Shown: positions 49,666 to 63,319, numbered from the stretch's first letter. The stretch: 64,000 bases of DNA from Ignelater luminosus (GCA_011009095.1 VTPC01008522.1:1-64000); one strand, 5' to 3'. The notes: a model not told the origin generated them from the letters alone. Made by a program: numbers and translations.

Positions 49666-52600
49666 AATTTTACAATTAAATCTTGCTTGGTTGTACTACA
49701 AAAACGTATTAAAATAAATCTTTGCTGAATTCTTAAATTGATCTTCTATTTCTGTAATTGCTAGCAATAGTAAATAAGAGTAAATAAAAATTCTATTCTA
49801 AAATCCTATTTATTTAAATTGTTCTGCAGCAGTTTTAATGAAAACCATAGCAAATCGCGTTTTACAGAGAGTTGTCATCCTCTAAAACCCAACAAAGCCC
49901 TTAAAGATTTATGCGGCATGCATTTACGATACGCTGTATTTTTAATATTGGACATGTGATACCCATTAGGAAAATGCACATATGGGCTAGTACAGTTGCT
50001 CGATTTCAATTGCTTATTAACACGAATAGAATTTAATTACACGGGCCGTACCTGTTTTTCTAATATCTCTGAGTAGGTTAATAATAAATCTCACATAGTT
50101 CTGTAAGAAATATTCGTTCTATTTCACGTTTCTTGATGTATCGTTAATGCTTTAACATTTTTGGTTGACCACATACCCTTCTTTTTACACCGAGTTTTGG
50201 TTTTTGCAACCATTTCATGTCTGTTCAATCTTGTAATCCGTAGTTTTAGACTTTCAACATTTTTATCTTTCGCTAAATAAGCCGAATTTTCTGCTGCTAC
50301 ATCGATATAACAAGGAATTTTATGATGTGACACGAGCGCATCTTGCAATTTTTAAACATGAACCTTTATTTTAACAAGAAATGTTTCAGTTTTCTACGTT
50401 TTGTCTTTAAACTCGTTAGTCGGTTTGAGTCACTTGTCTTCTAAAATTTATTTTTGTATTTTTAGTTACGTAATGGCCCGAAACATTATGTAGATGCAAA
50501 TACTAACTCATAAATGCATAGAATACTTAATTACAGTTATACAGAGAGAATCCACAAAATCAGATATCGCGTTTTGTTTCACGAGATTTAACACTATAAA
50601 CTTACTCATCAACGAATTTATACAAAGGCTCGCGCTTCTGTTATTCTTTGACTTTATGGATTGATGTATGACAAAGAAATGTTTCTCATACATAAATAAT
50701 TAAATGCAATAAAAACGATTAACCTTCTATCAGTACTGAACAATGTATAAAAAAGCTTCAAATCGAGTTTTACAAAAAGTAAAGTCGAATATGTCGCCAC
50801 TTTTTTTGCATAGATCGTTGTAAAATTTTTTATGATTTGCTTAAATGCAAAACAGCATTCTTAAATTCTCGTTAATGGGCAGAAAAACAAAGTCTTAATT
50901 TCTGTTGGGATTTAATAATCCTTGCTCTATGTAACCTTAGGGAGGACACAACCCTAGTGCTTTTCTCCTAGTAGCCTAATTAATTATTTGCAACTTGATA
51001 CCGTATAGTCGAACTCATTTCTAAACAAAAAATACGAACCTATTCATAATTTAAAATTTGTTTTGTTCGAATAAATTAATATTTTAATCACTTCAATACG
51101 TTATACAAGATTTTTCGTTTAATTGTTATGGCAAAATTTTAATTAATATACATAAATAATTGCTGTTTTAATAGAATCTGCCAAAATTATACAGTAATCT
51201 ATAAACTGAAATTTAATGTCATTAATGCATTTGTTCATTTCATCGTTTTCATATTAAACGTTCATCTAGTATAAACTTATTCCAAACAAATTTGTAATAA
51301 AAGTTATTTTATACAATTTTAGCAAATTGATCTGTATTTGAGTATAATAAACCGAATACTAGCTAATGGATTGCTGAAAATAAATAAAATCTATTATATC
51401 CTTTGTACAAAAACAAGTTATAAACAAAATCATTATACAAGTAACTGGAAAGAAAAAACCCCACATAACAATATCAAAATCTCCTCTAAGAAAAGATTAA
51501 GTTTAACCCTGACATAAACAAAAATTGGCCGACAAAACTATTGAACACTGTATATTTTCATTAAGCACTCTGTAACATACTCTTGCAATCTGAACTCTAA
51601 GGCCAACATGCAATTATGTATTATAATTTTAGCAGTGTTGGAAAACAAGCGGACACAATACAGTTCTTTTTCAAAAAGAAAAAAAAATGTTTTAGGTTTA
51701 AAAGATATCTATGCAACAGGTTTAGTAGAAAAATAAAAATGTAAATTTGTACAGTAGGTGTGTGTTATGGATATCACAAAATCTAGCTTTTATAGAGTTT
51801 TAAAATTGAAAATGACAGTTTTATTATCATGTAATCATTTACATTCGCGTTTTAAACGTATTTCTGTCATCCTTCCCTTTCATGTTGATCAGCGACGAAT
51901 AAATCAGCAGCGGCGTATAGAGAAGAATGTTTGAATATTTTACTGTTTGGTTCTGGCATATTTTGATTTAATTTTAATAAAATGTTTGCTTTGTAATATC
52001 ACTTCCTAATTCAACGAATTTTCTTACTATTTTGACGTTCTGAGAAAAAGTATTTGATTATTATTTTACTAATTTCAGAAATAATTTAATTTGGTAAATA
52101 AAAAATTCTAATTGTCTCTAAAGAGGTCAAGTAAAACTTTTATTTTTCTTTTTCAAAAGCTTCTTACCACTTTTAAAGTTATTAACTTGATAAAGAAAGG
52201 AAGAAATGCTACGTAACAGAAGTATTGTAGTCTTTTAGATCGACATACTTATTGTAATAAAATAAGCTTTGATTAGTGAGGGAAGTAGGCCTCATGCCCT
52301 TCAGAAGTAAGTCTATGAAAACCAATAACTTAGGTACCAGTTTAATTGCTGTCATTATTTATCTTGTAACTATCTGTATTTATGGTTTTAAGATAAATTT
52401 TCTCAAAGAAACTTGTATAACAAACTGACATCTGAAAATAGAAAGCAAAAGTGTATTGCCTTTTTATGATTTTTCTAGAGATCTGATATATTTGGAATTT
52501 CTATTCTGTTAAAAACTGACTTTTTTCTATAATTGTTGTAAATATTGTTAACACTGCCTCAGTAATAGCGTGGTAGTTGAAACTTGCTTTAGCTCAATCA

Positions 52601-53493
52601 TCTTGGCAAATTTCTAGTTCCTTCCACATGTTTGCGTACAATCCCAAAAAATTTCAATAATCACCTTTTTTATTATCAGTTTCAGGTAGTATTGAAAGAT
52701 CAGTATAATTCTGAGCAGTAGTAGTGTTCAAAAATGTAGATAAAGTTGATTTCTCATTATTTTCTTCACCGTTACTTTACGGAACACTATGTTGGGTCAA
52801 TTGAAAATTCCAAAAGTGATTAGTAGAATAGCTACAGAAAACCAAACAAATCTTTACTTAAAGAAGAGTTTGAAACGGAATGTGAGTTCTGATAAGACTA
52901 AATTCAACTAGTGGTCTCTTATAATCTAGCGGTCCTTAGATCTTCTTCAATTACAAGACACACGTTTTCATAAATTATACAGCTCCGAGTAGTCCTTCAA
53001 TTTTTTTAAATTCAACTTTTTTCCATTCTTTGCGTACGTGGGCGAAACCTGCAAGTATATTATTTTCGCCTTTCATTTTGCTCTTAAACTGTGCTGAGAA
53101 GTTGGGTTTTTTCCTGCTTCTATCAGGAATCTACACAATCGTATGAAATGAGTTATTTTCATGTTAAAAACTTTTCATTGTCCAAGTCAGTAAACTGCCA
53201 ATGCCGCTTCACAATCTGCAGTGAATTTAAATACAACGCATGTCTGTCGCGGGCTAAAGCCATAAAGCGGAATACGAACTGCCTTCATGAAAGAAATCTA
53301 TTTCGTTTTGTTGTTTATTGGTAATAATAAAATGGCATTCTAGATTTCTTTAACCAAAACTTTTATGGTGAAAGAAGTGTACCTAAGAGATAATGGAACA
53401 CCACCGATGTAACTTTCTTCTCTTGATACTTGATGTTGCAGGCTCAGTCGCAGTGGTCGCAGGTTTTAATGTTGGCCACGTTTGGTAGCTCGG
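49666..53493. other. AT-rich non-coding DNA, nothing recognised
   Basis: No exon, RNA gene or element end could be supported in these 3.8 kb. The open frame at 50124-50348 (- strand) has a basic N-terminal look but matches no family well enough. Confidence 0.4.
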
Positions 53494-53497
53494 AAGC

Positions 53498-55665
53498 TGT
53501 AACGGGCCAGTGCTCAAAGGTATGCACAAGTCCCGTCCAGACCAATGGTAGATGTTAAATCCCGTAGCTCATGCCGCAGATGGGGTGGATTCTCAAATAA
53601 GCTTGGCTAATCTCTCACAAAGAGAAGCTCACCGTTTTCCAAAACTCTTATTAAACTAATAGATGGTCGTAAAAGAAGGCGCCAGCAGTCGTAGATCAAA
53701 GGGTTCTGATGGTCGGTCACGCGACTACTCGTGAATCCGACACCCTGTATATAGGCCTCTTACGAAACCTCACCCTGTGTGTAACTTACCTCGTGGAAGC
53801 TCTATTAAAACTCGCTCTGACGTTTCACCAATGAGACTCAATACACAAAATAAACACTGCATAAGCACTTGATTTGTCTTACTTAATTTTGCTAAAGAAG
53901 TCCTCTGAAGACTTCCTTCTTTTAAAACGATACAAGAGAGAAATGCCAATTCAATATTTACTTCTCTCTTGAGCAAAGATATCTAGTCTATAATTGAAAT
54001 TTGGAATATACACTACGTGCTTTTTGATAGCCAAAAGAACAAAATAATGAACTTAAGCTGCTTCGCCTGGACCAGAAATCCACGTACAAAAGCAAAAATA
54101 CAAGAAGTCGACCTTACTTACATTTATTAAAACAATAATGATAATTTAAAAAAATGAGTCAAACACACACAAACAAAAATATGAAAACAATAACAAAATA
54201 ACACTACAAAAGAATATCAATAAGAGGCATAAATTAATTTCTGTTTGGAGAACAGAGTCGATAAAATAATAAAAAAACAGAAACAAACTATAAGAAAAAC
54301 AAATTATTACAATAAACAAAGCGAAATGATTCTGTTACGTTAAAATTTTAAAATAGAACACAAAAGATCAAAATTCAAATATTAATTAACTCGACTAAGG
54401 TAAACTTGACCATAAATTGTTAAATATTGACAACTGAACTTTACATTTAAGAACAAAGAAATGATTGCCAAGTTAGTAATTTTGTTGCAACAATTTATCA
54501 AACACCAGCTAAAATTACCTGGGAACGTTCCTGTTACAAATTAGTTAAAAAGTTACTTGTAAAAATTATGATTCAATAAAACAATACGAAACTGATCCTG
54601 TCTAAGCAAAGTTTTCGTATAAAATATTTCACAAAGTTCGACGTTCTCCTAGTCTTTAAACATTAAAATTCATATAATAAAACATAGCAAGTTTTCTTTC
54701 TTACTCATACAGGAATTCTTTCTTCCAGAAGGTATGTGCAGACCTCTGTTTTCCGACGAAAGGCAGCTAGATCCAATAATTGAGAAAATTTTAATTTCGA
54801 AGAACAGCCACTTATTTTACGTTAATCACAGAAAAACATAAGGATAAAATCCACGCGTTTACACACAATTTTATAAACGAAAATCACTGAGTCTCGAGCA
54901 CTATTAAAATTTTGCGGAGCTTCCAAAATATAGTATACACACAGATGCTACACCAACGGGGCCAAAATGGTTGCGTTCCTACTCTCTACAATTTCTGCTT
55001 CCTGGAGGACACCACCGTAATTATATTTGGGTTATACATTCCCCACGATAACGAAATTTATAAGCCTTGCTGTTGACAAACAAACCAATTTCTTCCGCGA
55101 CTATTGCGCGTCTCTGACATGAAGAAATTACGATTTCTCCAGTCCGATCTCTTTTTTTTTCTAAGAGGATCGCTTCACTCAATTTGGTTTGAATCCAATT
55201 AGGGGATGTAGAGGTAAACGTCGAAAATCACCACACGTTGGTTCAAGTCAACAGCTATCAACGTAATGCCTAACCTCTGCGTTTTTTTTGTTACGCAGTT
55301 CGTACTTACGGAAATGGGGTTAAAAAGTCGGATATACACCCTAACAGATTAAGACATTAATACTCTTTATGCGGCAATGGAAAATTTTACTTGTAGATTT
55401 ACCAGCTTAAACCTGGCTCAATCGAGATGGTGTGACTTTAATTTTTGCGACTAAAATTCCAGGCATTTGATATTGGAGAGTAGCAAAAGGCACGTCTACC
55501 GGAGCCCAGAAGTCGAGACCACAAAGTTATCAATTCTTTAAAATAACATTATAACAAACATTTGTTTAATGAAACAATTTAAATATTGCGCGTCAAGAAA
55601 ACAAATATCCGAACGAAATTGAAAAACAGGGGCAGATTTAGTGCGAATTTTAAAATAACATTACA
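53498..55665. repeat. Solo LTR-like repeat, copy 2 (2.2 kb)
   Basis: Same repeat as 2215-4329. It starts TGTAACGGGCC and ends AACATTACA, but is flanked by AAGC on both sides (53494-53497 and 55666-55669) instead of AGCA, so this is an independent insertion. It is longer because of insertions, for example about 26 bases near 54870 and 25-30 bases near 55125. Most of the copy is nearly identical to copy 1, but a block near the 3' end (55395-55527 against 4062-4190) is much more diverged. No gag or pol sequence is attached. Confidence 0.72.
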
Positions 55666-56332
55666 AAGCCTTGTTTTTTTTCTGCCTTAACCGCATTGAT
55701 TGGGCCTTTTACATCTTCTGTCGCTTACTTTGGGCATTTGCACAAATTGCTTACAACATTCAATGACTTTTCTAATAGAACAAGTAGTAGCCCACACTCA
55801 ACATTTCTTGAGTTTGGTAAAACTGTCTGTTTTCCTCTTTTGTTTATTGATTGGTTTCAGCAAGAATTTGAAGTCGGCATAAATCGTAAACAATGCTCTC
55901 TAGAGAATTGGTTAGATTTTCAGAGTTTACGTTCTTCTCTTTTTTATTGATTTCAACATAGTCTTGTTTATGATTTTTAGATATTTCTTTTAAATAAAAG
56001 TAGTGAAGGCACAGATCGCATGTAGGTTTTTGTCCATGTTAGATATTTACTTGGATACAAGGTGGATAAGGTTTTCATCCAGCACCATCACCAGATTATG
56101 TTAATTGTGCTTTAAATCTGCTTTATTTGCTCTACTGTCATTACGAACTTTTTTCAATAGGGATAGTCAGGGTAGCTGTTTATCTTACCTGCATCTTTTG
56201 TAGAATATAAAGCAGTGGTACTGCCCATGCGAAACACGTGTTTATTATTATGGAAGGTACGTGAGTCGATCCACACATAATGATTGTCCTCAATGACCAG
56301 CCGCTTTTGCATTCCTGAAAAGCCCCCCCCCC
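55666..56332. other. Unclassified sequence ending in poly-C at an assembly gap
   Basis: Sequence into which LTR copy 2 is inserted. It holds an 84-codon open frame (55696-55950, + strand) of unknown nature and ends in ten C immediately before the run of N. The whole stretch recurs after the gap (57281-57946), so it is present twice in the assembly. Confidence 0.5.
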
Positions 56333-56342
56333 NNNNNNNNNN
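56333..56342. other. Assembly gap (10 N)
   Basis: Ten undetermined bases directly after a run of ten C. Ten is a conventional placeholder, so the true distance, if any, is unknown. Confidence 0.99.
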
Positions 56343-57946
56343 GAAGGTATGTGCAGACCTCTGTTTTCCGACGAAAGGCAGCTAGATCCAATAATTGAGA
56401 AAATTTTAATTTCGAAGAACAGCCACTTATTTTACGTTAATCACAGAAAAACATAAGGATAAAATCCACGCGTTTACACACAATTTTATAAACGAAAATC
56501 ACTGAGTCTCGAGCACTATTAAAATTTTGCGGAGCTTCCAAAATATAGTATACACACAGATGCTACACCAACGGGGCCAAAATGGTTGCGTTCCTACTCT
56601 CTACAATTTCTGCTTCCTGGAGGACACCACCGTAATTATATTTGGGTTATACATTCCCCACGATAACGAAATTTATAAGCCTTGCTGTTGACAAACAAAC
56701 CAATTTCTTCCGCGACTATTGCGCGTCTCTGACATGAAGAAATTACGATTTCTCCAGTCCGATCTCTTTTTTTTTCTAAGAGGATCGCTTCACTCAATTT
56801 GGTTTGAATCCAATTAGGGGATGTAGAGGTAAACGTCGAAAATCACCACACGTTGGTTCAAGTCAACAGCTATCAACGTAATGCCTAACCTCTGCGTTTT
56901 TTTGTTACGCAGTTCGTACTTACGGAAATGGGGTTAAAAAGTCGGATATACACCCTAACAGATTAAGACATTAATACTCTTTATGCGGCAATGGAAAATT
57001 TTACTTGTAGATTTACCAGCTTAAACCTGGCTCAATCGAGATGGTGTGACTTTAATTTTTGCGACTAAAATTCCAGGCATTTGATATTGGAGAGTAGCAA
57101 AAGGCACGTCTACCGGAGCCCAGAAGTCGAGACCACAAAGTTATCAATTCTTTAAAATAACATTATAACAAACATTTGTTTAATGAAACAATTTAAATAT
57201 TGCGCGTCAAGAAAACAAATATCCGAACGAAATTGAAAAACAGGGGCAGATTTAGTGCGAATTTTAAAATAACATTACAAAGCCTTGTTTTTTTTCTGCC
57301 TTAACCGCATTGATTGGGCCTTTTACATCTTCTGTCGCTTACTTTGGGCATTTGCACAAATTGCTTACAACATTCAATGACTTTTCTAATAGAACAAGTA
57401 GTAGCCCACACTCAACATTTCTTGAGTTTGGTAAAACTGTCTGTTTTCCTCTTTTGTTTATTGATTGGTTTCAGCAAGAATTTGAAGTCGGCATAAATCG
57501 TAAACAATGCTCTCTAGAGAATTGGTTAGATTTTCAGAGTTTACGTTCTTCTCTTTTTTATTGATTTCAACATAGTCTTGTTTATGATTTTTAGATATTT
57601 CTTTTAAATAAAAGTAGTGAAGGCACAGATCGCATGTAGGTTTTTGTCCATGTTAGATATTTACTTGGATACAAGGTGGATAAGGTTTTCATCCAGCACC
57701 ATCACCAGATTATGTTAATTGTGCTTTAAATCTGCTTTATTTGCTCTACTGTCATTACGAACTTTTTTCAATAGGGATAGTCAGGGTAGCTGTTTATCTT
57801 ACCTGCATCTTTTGTAGAATATAAAGCAGTGGTACTGCCCATGCGAAACACGTGTTTATTATTATGGAAGGTACGTGAGTCGATCCACACATAATGATTG
57901 TCCTCAATGACCAGCCGCTTTTGCATTCCTGAAAAGCCCCCCCCCC
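56343..57946. repeat. Near-exact duplicate of 54728-56332, probable assembly artefact
   Basis: The sequence after the gap starts in the middle of LTR copy 2 (GAAGGTATGTGCAGACCTC) and repeats everything through the poly-C run. The only difference noticed is seven T in place of eight in one homopolymer, which shifts the offset from 1615 to 1614. It then reads through the poly-C into new sequence. Such identity, with breaks at a homopolymer and at N, fits two overlapping contigs placed end to end. Confidence 0.88.
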
Positions 57947-58256
57947 TCCCCCAATTGTTTGAAATCCGTGTTCGTATCTATTACGGCGTGGCGCGCAGAG
58001 AACTAATTTAGGTAATTAGGATTCATTGAATGAAGGAATGCAAGTACATACATCAATCTTATTCAAGTTAATTTAATTATAAAGGGAATATCCATGTATG
58101 TTTGTTTTGTAATAGTAGCGAAATCCATATTGTTGATTAGTCATCTGTGGTGCAGATCGAAACAAGTCCATTGGAAAACTGCAATCGGTAGTGACGGATT
58201 GCTTGCATCTTAACATATATATGTAGGTTTGTTAAATATAGTGTTAGTGACATTTG
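57947..58256. other. AT-rich DNA left of the hAT insertion
   Basis: Continues from the poly-C tract up to the 8-bp duplication of the hAT element. Nothing recognised. Confidence 0.45.
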
Positions 58257-58264
58257 GTGATTAT

Positions 58265-60244
58265 TAGAGTGCGGATTTATAGGAATAATGCTTTTTTTAG
58301 ATATTAATAGCAGTACAAAAAGACATTGAAATAAGTGCGAATCGCAATTAAAGGAATCATTTAACTAATTTTTGCTTTTTTTGGGACTTTTTGCTATTTT
58401 TTAGAATAATGCTTATTTTGTGCATTTTTTGTCAGTCTCAAAAAAAAATCATAATATCCTTATACTTTCCTTGTCTACAGTATATTTATTTTCTGTTTCT
58501 TCAAAATACTTTCTATAAATTCTTTCTCTAGCAGCAATTGTCTTCATTATTTTTTTAAACATTTTGTTTTATGGTAAATCTTGTGACAATATTTTCAAGG
58601 ATTTCTTAAAATATCATTATTTACCGTTATGTCTTAAATACCATCTGGACGCTCACCGTTCCGGAGCCTGTCGGGGCCGTTACACATTGTCCCGGCAGTT
58701 CTTTGTCCCTAGGATAAGCTGTGAAAACAGTTAGTTCTTATAGGTTTTAAGATTTATTTGACAAATGCTTCAGTTTTACTGGGTTACTTAAAGTGCTGGT
58801 ATCGTGCGTGTATGTAATGTTGCTGGTAGATTGAAAAAGTTTCGTTTCATTTTATTATAACTTAATCTTTTGTGTTGTCTTCTGTTTTTAATAAAATAAG
58901 ACTGTGTTACAATGCCAAAAGTTAAAACGAGTGTAGAAGACTGGATTAAAAATATACCAGAAATAAGGCTGGACGGTAGTAGACTATTTTGCAGAGTATG
59001 TGTTGAAACGGTAAGGAGTAGATTAGATTTTAAATATAATATTCTTTAATGCTCGTTTTAATAGATCCAATGCGACAAAAAGTATAATGTAATACAACAA
59101 ACGAAGACCGCTATTCACAAGGAAAATGTAGGAAGAGCGGAAAATGAAAATAAGCTGAAACAACAAACTATTTCAGAAGTAGTTGCCTCTGGATCTTCTA
59201 CTCGATCTGAAGAAAGAACTTTTGATTTTGATTTATGCAATACTCTGATATCGGCAAATATTCCTTTCAGAAAATTAGACAATTCTGCACTTCGAAAATT
59301 TTTAGAAACATATTGTAAGAGATCGATACCGTCCGAAAGCACGAAAATACTATGTAGATACAGTTTATAAAACAGTCCTGCATGAAATTAAAAATATAAT
59401 TGGAGACTATTATATCTGGTTTTCTGTCGATGAAACCACCGATGAGTGCGGTAGGTATGAGGCTGGTCTCATTATCGGTATATTACATGAAGCTACTCCA
59501 ACCAGGCTATTTTTAATATATTTAAAAGAACTAGATAAAACCAACAGCAGCACCATAACAAGATTTATTAACGAGGGACTCGCAAACTTCCTAATGCAGT
59601 ACCAACTGAAAAAATTCTGTTAATGGTGACGGATGCGGCTGCATATATGCTAAAAGCAGGTATTAATTTAAAAGTTTTGTATAGTAATCTCACACACTCT
59701 ACTTGCGTAGCTCACGGATTAAACCGAGTAGCAGAAACTGTGAGGTCTGAATTTCCTCTAGTTAACGAGTTAATTAAAAATGGCAAAGTGGTTTTTAAAA
59801 GCGCCATTGAGGGTACAACGATTTAAAGAAAAACTGCCTAATATTCCGCTTCCACCACAACCAGTCATTACTAGATGGGGAACATGGTTGGATGCGGCTT
59901 TGTATTACGCAGTTAACTTCACCAGCTTCAAAGGAATTTTGTTAGAATTTTCGGAAGATGCACCCCAACTGATAAAAGAAGAAATTCCCTTATGGAGAAT
60001 TTAGAAAAGTGCATAATAATTAAGCATTTTAGAGTTCAAAGTTTCTAATAACAATTCATTTTTTATTTTTTTACAATAAATACTTTATATAATAAGACCT
60101 AAAACCTAAAAGTTTAATTTTTTTCCTGCATATTTTAAATTTATTTTTAATTTTTGTGCTACTTTTTAAGCTTTTTTCCTTGAATTTTTACGCTTCTTTA
60201 AGAACTTTTTTTATTGTTTTTTATGCTTAAAAATCCGCACTCTA
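58265..60244 (+). mobile_element. hAT element with 8-bp target duplication
   Basis: The left end TAGAGTGCGGATTTATAG and the right end (complement TAGAGTGCGGATTTTTAAG) are short inverted termini. GTGATTAT is repeated exactly on both sides (58257-58264 and 60245-60252). An 8-bp target duplication is the hallmark of hAT insertions. The 1980-base element carries a broken transposase that lacks its C-terminal third. Confidence 0.93.
58912..60003 (+). pseudogene. hAT-type transposase with zinc-finger N-terminus, dead copy
   Basis: Exon 1 (58912-59010) gives 'MPKVKTSVEDWIKNIPEIRL...LFCRVC'. A 54-base intron (GTAAGG...TTTAATAG) joins it to exon 2 at 59065 ('IQCDKKYNVIQQTKTAIHKEN'), forming a CxxC...H zinc finger. 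Then come 'LCNTLISANIPFRKLDN' and 'PSESTK'. A frameshift near 59344 leads to 'YYIWFSVDETTDECGRY' (first catalytic Asp). One near 59605 leads to '[14 protein letters not shown]' (second) and '[15 protein letters not shown]'. A third near 59790 leads to '[32 protein letters not shown]'. The frame stops at 60003, before the C-terminal dimerisation region and the catalytic Glu. Family assignment is firm, and the copy is inactive. Confidence 0.88.
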
Positions 60245-60252
60245 GTGATTAT

Positions 60253-63200
60253 ATTGCATCTATCAAAGTACTGAATAACGTTTTTGTAGATAAAGATTGG
60301 CGTAGGCTAATATATAAACAATTGCTCCTTTTAATTTTATTTGGTACTGATTAACTATACTATTTGGGAAGAGTTAATTGTACTTCGTCCGTCATCATTC
60401 GCTGAATTCTACTCATTTTCGAATAGTTCAGTGCTGAATTCACACTTTAGTACAGATCTCATTTACCCAAAATCTTCCCAAAGTAAATGATTGCTTTTCT
60501 CCAATATTTGATTACTAACGTTTTTTCAATTTATACACCAACTACTAGATGTTATGTTTAATTCTAATAATGTTAAAGTTTATTAATAAATTATTCAATG
60601 AAAAATCTAAATGCATAGTTAGAATCGGACATTTATTACTTAATTAAGTCCCGAGTAAAAAACTATAGAATTATATTGCAGACTAAATTTAATATTTAGT
60701 TCACTGTATAGCGCGGAGTTCCGTGGATTCTTTTTTGAAAAGCCCACACAATGTTGCTCCGTTGATCCTTCCCATAGTAATTTAATTTGTGTCTATGCTT
60801 CTATTTATTCACAACTTGATTCCTGCTGCCATCTGGTTCTTACCATAACTCTTACCCTATAACAACTACATCTACTAAATAATCTGTGACGGAATAGAAT
60901 TTATAATGTAAAAGAAACTTGCCTTTCATCTTCCCGATCCTTTTTGGCATTCACGTTTAAATTATAGTTTGCTGAGTGAGAGTTGAAGTTTCGATGATGG
61001 CAGCCATTTTTCAAAGTAAAATAACTTAAGAAAAATATCGCAAAGACATGGAGATAACTCTGATTCTCTAACGGTTAGAGATGAATTGATGGTTGGTGTG
61101 GAGTCTGCAGCCTTTTATTTGGATTCGGGTAGGGTAGAAGACCGAACGAGCTTTATGCCGCAACTACCGTTACTGAGAATGTACAGACTCGATGCCCATT
61201 AGAAGGAAAAGATTCAAAAGGTACAAAAGACGCTAGAAGTAAAAGACCGTAGATAAATTATATCGGTTGACTAATTCATCTCATCAGAACACAATCGTGT
61301 TTAGAATTCTTATTTGCCAAACATACCGTTTAAGAGGAAGGAAAGTAATTTTTTTGACCTCATATAAGCTCCCATAAGAAATTGCACTGGATTTCCCATG
61401 GCTAATGTCATTGAAGAAACGTCACTATTAATGCTTTAAAAAACCTAGTTTGGATTTTTAGAACGGTTTTGTTATTCTAGAAAACATACCTGTCATGATA
61501 GTTGCCAATAGCACAGTCTTCAAGATTTTTAAGAAGAGCGTTTGAGAAGAAATTAGCAAGAATTTGAAGAGTTAGTTTTGTTCCCTACCCCAAGGTGAGT
61601 TTAAACAGCAACATTGGAAAATGGTGAATGAAGTTGTTTTTTTCTATAGATTTTACACTAAACAGATATTGTGCATATTAAATTCTCTACAAGAAATTTT
61701 TAATGCATTTTTTGTGTATGAGTAGTAGGTTGGCGGTAGAGAATGGAAACCAAATTCAGCTTTTAATAACAGTTTAAATTAATGTTAATGTCGGTGAACT
61801 TTTCTTTAGTTTCTTTGCGTCATAAGGTAGATATGTAGGTGTAGTTTTCCATTTTTTGTTTCTTATGGACTTTGTCGTTGAAATTGACCGACGTGTATCT
61901 GAACGATAAATATAATAATCATTTTAAATTAGTGCAATTCATTTGAGATTTTTATTATGGAACTTTGCAGATATACAAAAATGGAACAAGATGCGATATG
62001 CCTAGAATTAGTTTTGCAGTATTGGGAATTATCATTATTATTATTATTAGCTAATCAACAAACGTACAAAATACAAAATTGTCCGTCTTTCAAGGCTTCA
62101 TAATTTAATTCTCTAAATACCAGCAAGAAATGAATATTGAGTAATGCAATTAAACCGTCAGTATTTCATAGAATACATTTTCAATTAAAGGGGAGTTTTA
62201 GACACGTAATGCCCAAGGAAAGCACGACACGTAGGCATATAAGTAACTGCGTAGGGAATGAATTTTCTTGTAAATCTTAATAGTGTCGTTAATGAAATTG
62301 CCATACGAAATTAATTATTCTGTATTATTAATTTACATTTCTAAAAACAGGAATATTTAAAATTACGATTTGCTGTAAATGACTGAGACACATTCAGAAT
62401 ACCTCGGAAAATTTAATTCTAAATCTTCTTAAACATATACAGATATATTTTAGCATTTTCTAACAAATTGCATATTTCAAAAAAATATGCAAATTTATTG
62501 AGATTTTAATATTTCTTTTGTCGAAAGGCTTCTCTTTTTAAAATCATTGTTCTAATAATTTTTTCATCGTTTTCAATTCACTCCCTTTAAATATTTTTCA
62601 ACCTCACTATGGGAGAGTGCTTTTCACTGACTTTAATTCCTAACGGTATTCGTACTCAACCGATTTTATTTCCACAGGGCATTTTTGTTATTGACATTTT
62701 TGTGTAAACGATGGCTTTTTTATTGGATATTATAAAAACGTTAAATTTTAAATTCCAGTTTCATCAATAGAAGAGTATTTATAAGTGAAGCTTAATTAAT
62801 ATTTGTTTTCAAACTCAAATTGCACGTGTTTTCGTCATCCTTTCTTCATCGTGGAGCTCCAAACATGTTATTATTCAAAGTAATTAAACATCGAGTTAGG
62901 TATATAAAATAATCTAATTTCAGTTAGATGAATATACTTTAGTAACATTTCTCAACGCTCTGCTCTTGTATACAAATGAAAAATTCAAGATTTTAATTAT
63001 TTGGCTCTAACTTTTGTCAGTTTGTGCTGCAGAGAAGCTTACTGAATTTTCCAAGTAAAAATTTTATTGGGTTTTGTAAATTTTATTGTTCGCGTTGTAT
63101 TTGTCCCATTAGTGTTCATAAATAGTCACATGTGCCCCCACAGCAATGTAGATATCACCTAAAACTAAAGTTATACCCAAATATAATTTAGTCAACTTTT

Positions 63201-63319
63201 ATTTATTTATCGAAAAAAAATATAAATATTAAAGCTATAAAACAAAACGTAAATAGCTAATTGTAAGTAAGATAAATAGAAAAACGATCAATACAAAGAG
63301 CAATATTGCAAAATAAACA
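60253..63319. other. AT-rich non-coding DNA, nothing recognised
   Basis: No gene, exon or element border found. Includes an ATT microsatellite-like stretch near 62030. Confidence 0.4.

Noticed and set aside
50124..50348. Basic 74-codon frame resembling the start of a helix-turn-helix (pogo/pipsqueak) protein
   Set aside because: The similarity is only a few residues, with no second motif or neighbouring catalytic domain.
58672..58684. GGCCGTTACA as the right end of an LTR element starting at 53498
   Set aside because: It lies inside the hAT element, whose own ends and 8-bp duplication are clear, and the LTR has its own end with a matching duplication at 55665.
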